From an uncultured bacterium (GTDB lineage Bacteria; Pseudomonadota; Gammaproteobacteria; Burkholderiales; Burkholderiaceae_C), in the NCBI GenBank assembly GCA_903928495.1, contig CAIYQZ010000006.1, positions 1 to 39,802 on the forward strand: a stretch of 39,802 nucleotides of DNA, read 5' to 3'. A program made the position numbers and the translations under genes. The notes below the pieces were generated by a model, which was not told where the DNA came from, searched no databases, and was given only the letters and a program-made list of their open reading frames with translations. Of this stretch, positions 34,119 through 39,802 are shown one piece after another (the stretch's first letter is position 1; each line of letters starts with the position of its first letter).

Positions 34119-35905
34119 ACACCCCTACATTGCCTGGCTTTGCCACCGCACCCACCCGCTTCCTGTTTTTCACGGGCAAGGGCGGGGTGGGCAAAACGTC
34201 TTTGTCCACCGCCACAGCCATTGCGCTGGCCGACTCGGGCCGGCGGGTGCTGCTGGTCAGCACCGACGCGGCGTCCAACTTGGACGACATGCTCGGCATT
34301 GTGCTGAGCAACCAGCCGGTGGACGTGCCCGGTGTGCCAGGCCTGCAGGTGCTGAACATCGACCCCGATGCCGCCGCCGAGGCCTACCGGCAGCGCGTGC
34401 TGGCGCAATTGGCGGCCGATGCGTCTGACGACGAACGCAACACCGTGCGCGAACAACTGTCGGGCGCATGCACCACCGAAATTGCAGCGTTTGACGAATT
34501 TGCCGCACTGCTGGCCAACGACACCGACCCGGCGACAAAGCCCACGCACGACCATGTGGTGTTCGACACCGCGCCCACCGGCCACACGCTGCGCCTGCTG
34601 AGCCTGCCCAAGGCGTGGAGCGGTTTTTTGGCCGACAACGACCGGGGTGCCTCGTGCCTGGGGCCGCACTCAGGCCTGAAGATGCAAGAGGCCCGCTTCA
34701 ACGCCGCACTGGCCGCGCTCAGCAACCCGGCGCTCACCACCGTGGTGCTGGTCACCCGGCCCGACCCGCGCCCCATGCAAGAGGCCGCCCGCACATCCAC
34801 CGAGCTGCGGCTGCTGGGCCTGGGCAACCAGCGCCTGGCCATCAACGGCGTGTTCCACGCCAGCCAGCCCAACGACGCAGCCGCCAATGCCATTGAAGCC
34901 CTGGGCCGCGAGGCCATGGCCCACATGCCCAATGCACTGGCAACGCTGCCACGCGACGAGGTGCCCCTGCGCGCCTTCAACACCGTGGGTTTGCCTGCTT
35001 TACGGGCACTTTTAGGCATAGCTGAAAACCCAATACAGACAAGCGCTGGTGCACAAAAAGGCTTTGAATTTTCTGCAGCCAATCTGGCGCAACTCACCAA
35101 CGAGCTGGCCACCGCCGGGCACGGGCTCATCATGGTCATGGGCAAAGGCGGTGTGGGCAAAACCACCATTGCCACCGCGTTGGCCGTGGGCCTGGTTCAG
35201 CGCGGCCACAGCGTGCACCTGACCACCACCGATCCGGCGGCCCACGTCAGCCAGACGCTGGCGGGCGAGCTGCCCGGCCTGAAGGTGGACCGCATCGACC
35301 CCGTGGCTGAAACGCAGGCCTACATTGCCAAAATCATGGCCAGCAAGGGCAAGAACCTCGACGCAGACGGCAAAGCCCTGTTGCTGGAAGACCTGCAGTC
35401 GCCCTGCACGGAAGAAGTGGCCGTGTTCCACGCCTTCAGCCGTGTGGTGAACGAGGCGCGCAGCGCCTTTGTGGTGCTCGACACCGCTCCCACCGGCCAC
35501 AGCCTGCTGCTGATGGACGCCACCAGTGCCTACCACCGGCAAATGACGCAGCAGTACGAAGGCATGGCCAACGCCAAACACATCGTCACCCCGCTCATGC
35601 GCCTACAAGACCCAGCCACCACCAAGGTGCTGCTGGTCACACTGCCCGAAACCACCCCCGTGACCCAAGCCGCCGCCCTGCAAGACGACCTGCGGCGCGC
35701 CCACATTCAGCCGTGGGCCTGGGTCATCAACAAAAGCCTGGTCGCCACCGGCACGGTGGACCCACTGCTGCAAGCCCGGCTGGTGGGTGAACAGCAGCAG
35801 ACCGAGCGCATTGCACAGGGCTTGGCGCAGCGCACGTATGCGTTGCCATGGTTGGCCGAAGCGCCGGTGGGTGTGGCTGCGCTGGGGGCGTTGACACAGG
35901 CGTAA
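34115..35905 (+). CDS. arsA: Two-domain ArsA-type arsenite-stimulated ATPase
   Basis: A 596-residue protein with two homologous ATPase halves. The first P-loop is GKGGVGKTS (~21-29), the second GKGGVGKTT (from 343), and each half has the DTAPTGH signal. The three metalloid-binding cysteines of ArsA are all present: C119 (SGACTTE), C181 (GASCLGP) and C431 (QSPCTEE). It could energise an arsenite pump, but no arsB, arsD or arsR is near; it ends a lemA-TPM-TPM-DUF502 series with an ATGA overlap. A Get3-like chaperone role is an alternative, though the duplicated architecture and cysteines favour ArsA. The linker between halves is encoded by repeat copy e. Confidence 0.92.
   Translation: MNTPTLPGFATAPTRFLFFTGKGGVGKTSLSTATAIALADSGRRVLLVSTDAASNLDDMLGIVLSNQPVDVPGVPGLQVLNIDPDAAAEAYRQRVLAQLAADASDDERNTVREQLSGACTTEIAAFDEFAALLANDTDPATKPTHDHVVFDTAPTGHTLRLLSLPKAWSGFLADNDRGASCLGPHSGLKMQEARFNAALAALSNPALTTVVLVTRPDPRPMQEAARTSTELRLLGLGNQRLAINGVFHASQPNDAAANAIEALGREAMAHMPNALATLPRDEVPLRAFNTVGLPALRALLGIAENPIQTSAGAQKGFEFSAANLAQLTNELATAGHGLIMVMGKGGVGKTTIATALAVGLVQRGHSVHLTTTDPAAHVSQTLAGELPGLKVDRIDPVAETQAYIAKIMASKGKNLDADGKALLLEDLQSPCTEEVAVFHAFSRVVNEARSAFVVLDTAPTGHSLLLMDATSAYHRQMTQQYEGMANAKHIVTPLMRLQDPATTKVLLVTLPETTPVTQAAALQDDLRRAHIQPWAWVINKSLVATGTVDPLLQARLVGEQQQTERIAQGLAQRTYALPWLAEAPVGVAALGALTQA
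35014..35073 (-). repeat. Dispersed AGCGCTTG repeat, copy e, inside arsA
   Basis: On the minus strand it reads CCAGCGCTTGTCTGTATTGG then GTTTTCAGCTATGCCT, the fullest copy in the window and near identical to copy a in the core. In the arsA frame it encodes the AT-rich linker around GIAENPIQTSAGAQKGFEF between the two ATPase halves. Confidence 0.7.
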
Positions 35906-35934
35906 GTGCCCTGTGCCGGGCAGGGCCGCGCCCC

Positions 35935-35940
35935 TAGAAT
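35935..35940 (+). promoter_or_regulatory. Candidate -10 of hsdR
   Basis: TAGAAT in the 58-base gap before hsdR would start transcription just ahead of the GGGAGG RBS. No good -35 is seen. Confidence 0.35.
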
Positions 35941-35963
35941 GGCCCGCAAGGGAGGCAGGCCAG

Positions 35964-38804
35964 ATGACACCAGAACAGCAAGCCAGGGTTGGCATTGACG
36001 CATTGCTTGCAGCCGCAGGCTGGCACGTGTGCCACCTGGCCGACGTGAACCTGAACGCAGGCACCGGCCCCGCACGCGGCGTGGCCATACGCGAATTTCC
36101 CCTGCTGCCCGGCCACGGCTTTGCCGACTATTTGCTGTACGTCAACGGCAAGGCCTGCGGCGTGATCGAGGCCAAAAAACAGGGTGCCACCCTCAGCGGT
36201 GTGGAGGTGCAAAGTGCCCGCTACGCCCAAGGCCTGCCGCCCAGCCTACCCGCCTGGGTGCGCCCGCTGCCGTTTGTGTTTGAGTCCACAGGGGTGGAAA
36301 CACGTTTTACCAACGGGCTGGACCCATCGCCCCGCGCCCGCCCACTGTTTGCCTTTTACCGGCCCGAGCTGCTGTTGCAATGGCTGACCCCGCCCGTAGA
36401 AAGCCCAGCCAACGCCACACCCGCCGTGAAAGAGCCTGGCGTAGCCTACCTGCCGCCCAGGCCCGCCACCTTTCTATCGCGCCTGCAACACATGCCCCCG
36501 CTGGTGACCGAATGGGGCCAGGGCGGTGCCAGCCACAAGCTGTGGCCAGCGCAAATACAGGCCATACGCAACCTGGAAAAAAGCCTGGCGGCCAACAAGC
36601 CCCGCGCCCTCATTCAAATGGCCACGGGCAGTGGCAAAACGTTTACCAGCATTGGCTTCATTTACCGGCTCATCAAATTTGCCGGGGCGCGGCGTGTGCT
36701 TTTTTTGGTGGACCGTGGCAACCTGGCCCGCCAGACCAAAAAAGAGTTTGACGCCTACGCCAGCCCGCACAACAACTACAAGTTTGGCGAGGAATACATC
36801 GTCCAGCACCTGCAAAACAACCAGCTGGACACCAGTGCCCGCGTGGTCATTTGCACCATACAGCGTATGTTCAGCATGCTCAAAGGGCGCGAGCTGCCAC
36901 CCGAGGCCGACGAAGAAAGCACTGAAGGGCTGGACAGCCTGTTCAAAGAACCCGAGCCCCTGCGCTACAACCCCGCCATTCCCATCGAAAGCTTTGACGT
37001 GGTGGTGACCGACGAAGCCCACCGCAGCATTTACAACCTGTGGCGGCAGGTGCTGGAGTACTTTGACGCCCACCTGGTGGGCCTGACCGCCACGCCCAAC
37101 AAACAGACCTTTGGCTTTTTCAACCAAAACCTGGTCATGGAATACGGCCACGCCCAAGCCGTGGCCGACGGCGTGAACGTGAACTACGACGTGTACCGCA
37201 TCAAAACCGAGGTGACCGAAGCCGGGGCCAAGGTGGACAAAGGCTACTGGCTTGAAACGCAAGACAAAGCCACCCGCCGCAAAACCGCCTGGCAGCTGGA
37301 CGAAGACTTTGAGTACGACCCCGCTGAGCTGGACCGCGCGGTGCAAACCCCCGACCAGATTCGCACCGTGGTGCGCACCCTGCGCGACCGCTGGCAAACC
37401 GACCTGTTCCCCCAGCGGCAAGAGCTGCCCAAAACCCTGGTGTTTGCCAAAGACGACAACCACGCCGAAAAAATTGTGGAGCTGCTGCGCGAAGAATTTG
37501 GCCGGGGCAACGAGTTTGCGCAAAAGATCACCTACCGCACCACGGGCACCACGCCAGAGCAACTGATCAAAGACTTTCGCACCGCCTACTACCCCCGCGT
37601 GGCCGTGACGGTGGACATGATTGCCACCGGCACCGACATCAAGCCGGTGGAAATTGTCATGTTCATGCGCAGCGTGAAAAGCCGCAGCTTTTTCGAGCAA
37701 ATGAAAGGCCGTGGCGTGCGCATTTGCAACCCCACCGACCTGGCCGCCGTCAACCCCGCCGCGCCGGGGCAGCAGGTGCACAAAGACCACTTTGTCATCG
37801 TCGATTGCGTGGGCGTGTGCGAGCGCGACAAAACCGACAGCCGCCCCATGGACACCAAAAAAAGCGTGCCCTTCGACAAACTGCTGCAAGCCGTGAGCCT
37901 TGGCAACGTGGACGACGAGGTGCTGAGCAGCGTGGCCGTGCGCCTGACCCGGCTGGACAAAGACCTGACCGAAGCCGACCACCAACAGGTGCGCACCTTG
38001 AGCGGCGGCCACACCCTGCACAGCCTGGCGCGCGGCATTGTGCAAGCCCTGGCCGCCCAGGCCGATGGCGAGCTGCCCCCGGCCGAGGCCGAAGCGCAAA
38101 TTCAAAGCGCAATTGGCCCCTTGCGCTCGCCTGAATTGAGAAGTTTGCTACTGAAAATCAAACAAAAAGCCGATTTGGTGATAGACACCGTGACGCAAGA
38201 CAGCTTGCTGCACGCCGGTTTTGCCGAAGGCAGCGCCCAGGCCCTGGTGCAGAGCTTTGAGGCCTTCATAACCCAGCACAAAGACGAAATCACCGCGCTG
38301 CAAATTCTGTACAACCGCCCCTTCGCCGCAGGGCCGCAGCGCAACCCGCTGCAATTTGCGCAACTGAAAGAACTGGCCAACGCCCTGCACGCCCCACCGC
38401 ACCTGATTGACGAAAGCGCGCTGTGGCAAGCCTACGCCGCCATCAAAAAAGACCGCGTGCGCGGCACCACCCAGCGCCGCCTGCTGACCGACCTGGTCAG
38501 TCTGGTGCGCTTTGCCATGAGCCAGGACAACGAGCTGCTGCCCTACCCCGAGCGCGTGCAGGCCAACTTCAAAGCCTGGCTGGCCCAGCACCAGCAGGCC
38601 AACCCGGCGCACGCCTTCACCCCCGAACAACAACACTGGCTGGAGATGATTCGCGACCACATCGCAGCCAACTTGGGCCTGGACATGGAAGATTTTGAAT
38701 ACGCCCCCTTCAACGCCCAAGGCGGGCTGGGCAAGGTGCACCAGCTGTTTGGTGCGGAGCTGCCCAAGGTGATTGAGGAATTGAATCGGGAGTTGGTGGC
38801 GTGA
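35964..38804 (+). CDS. hsdR: Type I restriction enzyme, R subunit
   Basis: A 946-residue motor-nuclease. The N-terminal nuclease has a D55 ... E69-A-K71 arrangement (PD-ExK-like; ADYLLYV, GVIEAKKQ). The helicase core has Walker A ATGSGKT (from 220), DEAH (from 350), a LTATPNK motif, and the motif V/VI region TVDMIATGTDIKPVE and FFEQMKGRGVR. The C-terminal third resembles the HsdR/EcoEI R C-terminal domain. It would cut DNA after translocation when bound to HsdS/HsdM. ATG 35964 follows GGGAGG. Its stop overlaps the hsdS GTG (GTGA). No hsdM is present in the window; it may lie beyond the IS element. Confidence 0.95.
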   Translation: MTPEQQARVGIDALLAAAGWHVCHLADVNLNAGTGPARGVAIREFPLLPGHGFADYLLYVNGKACGVIEAKKQGATLSGVEVQSARYAQGLPPSLPAWVRPLPFVFESTGVETRFTNGLDPSPRARPLFAFYRPELLLQWLTPPVESPANATPAVKEPGVAYLPPRPATFLSRLQHMPPLVTEWGQGGASHKLWPAQIQAIRNLEKSLAANKPRALIQMATGSGKTFTSIGFIYRLIKFAGARRVLFLVDRGNLARQTKKEFDAYASPHNNYKFGEEYIVQHLQNNQLDTSARVVICTIQRMFSMLKGRELPPEADEESTEGLDSLFKEPEPLRYNPAIPIESFDVVVTDEAHRSIYNLWRQVLEYFDAHLVGLTATPNKQTFGFFNQNLVMEYGHAQAVADGVNVNYDVYRIKTEVTEAGAKVDKGYWLETQDKATRRKTAWQLDEDFEYDPAELDRAVQTPDQIRTVVRTLRDRWQTDLFPQRQELPKTLVFAKDDNHAEKIVELLREEFGRGNEFAQKITYRTTGTTPEQLIKDFRTAYYPRVAVTVDMIATGTDIKPVEIVMFMRSVKSRSFFEQMKGRGVRICNPTDLAAVNPAAPGQQVHKDHFVIVDCVGVCERDKTDSRPMDTKKSVPFDKLLQAVSLGNVDDEVLSSVAVRLTRLDKDLTEADHQQVRTLSGGHTLHSLARGIVQALAAQADGELPPAEAEAQIQSAIGPLRSPELRSLLLKIKQKADLVIDTVTQDSLLHAGFAEGSAQALVQSFEAFITQHKDEITALQILYNRPFAAGPQRNPLQFAQLKELANALHAPPHLIDESALWQAYAAIKKDRVRGTTQRRLLTDLVSLVRFAMSQDNELLPYPERVQANFKAWLAQHQQANPAHAFTPEQQHWLEMIRDHIAANLGLDMEDFEYAPFNAQGGLGKVHQLFGAELPKVIEELNRELVA

Positions 38805-39706
38805 GAGAAGCTTCCTTGGTTCCGCTCTCGGATTTGCTTCTCGAATCGCAAAACGGCCTCTCCAAGCGCCACGGTGAGGGTGTACCGGTTGCAGTCCTGA
38901 GGCTCGCAGACATCCTGGATGGGAAAATTGAAGAGTCCTCGCCCAGAACAATCAACCTCTCAGGGAAAGAAATCGCCAAATACGGTTTACAGCAGGGCGA
39001 TCTGGTTTGCATACGGGTCAACGGAAGCAAGGCACTTGTTGGGCGCGTGATTCCCTTCAAGTCAGCCAAGCAGTGGGCGTACTGTGACCATTTCATTCGT
39101 TTTCGCCCGAAGCATGAAGTCGTCGAGTTCCGGTATTTGACGCATTTCTTTTCGACTCAGGCAGTTCGCCGTTACGTCGAACTCAACATGGTCTCCAGCG
39201 CTGGGCAAAACACTGTCAGCCAAGGGACCATGCTCAGTATTTCTGTGCCTTTGCCACCGCTGGCGCTACAACGCGAAATCGTCGCCAAGATCGAAAAGCA
39301 GTTCTCCCGCCTCGATGAAGCCGTCGCCAATCTCCAACGCGTCAAAGCCAACCTCAAACGCTACAAAGCCGCCGTCCTCAAAGCCGCCGTCGAAGGCCGC
39401 CTAGTCGAAACCGAAGCCAGCATCGCCCGCCGCGAAGGCCGTACCTACGAAACCGGCGAGCAGCTTTTGCAGCGGGTTCTTGAGGCGCGGCGAAAGGAGC
39501 CAAAGGAGAGGACAAAGCCTGGTGACGCACCCTCTCTTGCCGAAATGCCAACACTACCTAAAGGCTGGGTTTGGACAACCTTGGGGCAGTGTTTTCGAGT
39601 GGCTGTAGGTGCGACGCCCAGCCGAAAAGAAACTACCTATTGGAATGGTGATGTTCCTTGGGTTAGGGATGGTGTTCAAAACCCCGGTCAAGCCCGAATG
39701 GTGTGA
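38801..39706 (+). pseudogene. hsdS: Type I restriction specificity subunit, truncated by an IS5-family insertion
   Basis: An HsdS of which about 300 codons remain in frame. The first target-recognition domain (~1-150) is visibly less GC-rich than its neighbours, as usual for exchanged TRDs. The central conserved helix follows (LALQREIVAKIEKQFSRLDEAVANLQRVKANLKRYKAAVLKAAVEGRLVE). The second TRD begins LPKGWVWTTLGQCFRVAVGATPSRKETTYWNGDVPWV and then breaks into unrelated sequence and a stop at 39706, where typical HsdS proteins continue for another 100-150 residues. A transposase start lies 28 bases later. The GTG start overlaps hsdR. The truncated protein has one whole TRD and might still dimerise, as half-size HsdS proteins can. 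Confidence 0.85.
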
Positions 39707-39802
39707 GCGAGGTGCGCCGGGAACAATGGCGTCATGACCCAACAAGAACTTGGCCTGAACCTGAGCACGCGGCGCACGCGCAAAGCGGTGTTCCTCGACG
39801 AG
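39667..39802 (+). mobile_element. Left end of an IS5-family insertion sequence (partial)
   Basis: HsdS similarity stops near 39662. TTAG (39663-39666) fits the YTAR target of IS5-type elements, so the element probably begins at GGATGGTGTTC (39667). The transposase gene starts at 39734. The exact boundary is inferred, as the right end is outside the window. Confidence 0.65.
39734..39802 (+). CDS. IS5-family transposase, N-terminal fragment
   Basis: The first 23 codons read MTQQELGLNLSTRRTRKAVF and then LDE, the typical start of IS5-family DDE transposases (LNLS-x-RRTRK-x-x-FLDE). The gene runs off the right edge. It interrupts hsdS. Confidence 0.85.
   Translation, partial: MTQQELGLNLSTRRTRKAVFLDE

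Noticed and set aside
35891-35940. TTGACA (35891) with TAGAAT (35935) as a sigma-70 promoter of hsdR
   Set aside because: The spacing is 38 bases, far too long for one promoter; only the -10 is kept at low confidence.
38140-38180. AT-rich patch in hsdR as a sixth repeat copy
   Set aside because: It lacks the AGCGCTTG core and the CTGTATTG segment.

Overview
The window is high-GC DNA whose gene content points to a betaproteobacterium of the order Burkholderiales, most likely Comamonadaceae (Hydrogenophaga-like). The signs are a methionine synthase split into two genes, a second IF-1-type infA, an SAH riboswitch, JDVT-CTERM sorting and a short dispersed repeat built around AGCGCTTG. The genus is inference. 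I saw no rRNA, tRNA, CRISPR array or replication origin, and no gene-free gap longer than 300 bases.

Layout. 1-874 (minus): the cobalamin half of methionine synthase (metH2) behind an SAH riboswitch. 944-6481 (plus): a cyclic-nucleotide-domain protein and a GAF/AAA+ sigma-54 activator, then a clear sigma-54 promoter and an operon of an OsmC protein, an acyl-CoA-dehydrogenase-like flavoprotein and a rubredoxin/FAD-reductase fusion. 6578-6897: infA. 6914-7680 (minus): a GDT1-type Mn exporter under a manganese riboswitch with a terminator. 7706-13433 (minus): cyanase, a cyanate-type ABC transporter and a NarL-like two-component pair; cynA has its own candidate sigma-54 promoter and a 7-2-7 palindrome upstream. 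13465-18223 (minus): a JDVT-CTERM protease, its likely substrate (a CLCA-like secreted metalloprotease) and a gamma-glutamyltransferase lipoprotein. 18346-22821 (plus): a 1491-residue PAS/GAF-GGDEF-EAL-CZB protein. 22862-24445 (minus): terC and a universal stress protein under a second manganese riboswitch, this one acting by RBS sequestration. 24551-26455 (minus): ttcA and the homocysteine half of methionine synthase (metH1). 26553-31260 (plus): three different photolyase/cryptochrome genes and a DUF2256 zinc-ribbon gene in overlapping order. 31351-35905 (plus): lemA, two TPM-domain genes, DUF502 and a two-domain arsA. 35964-39802 (plus): type I restriction gene hsdR, then hsdS broken by an IS5-family element running off the end.

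How it fits together. Several blocks concern stress and metal handling: two Mn exporters on separate Mn riboswitches, OsmC/rubredoxin redox proteins, light-driven DNA repair and an orphan arsA. Cyanate uptake and cleavage form a nitrogen unit with local regulation. The two halves of methionine synthase lie about 25 kb apart at opposite ends of the window, and only metH2 has the SAH riboswitch. The best candidate for an undescribed system is the sigma-54-controlled OsmC / ACAD-like / rubredoxin-reductase operon with its adjacent activator and cyclic-nucleotide-domain partner. Five copies of a ~40-60 bp repeat are scattered through the window; two lie in coding sequence and one supplies a stop codon.
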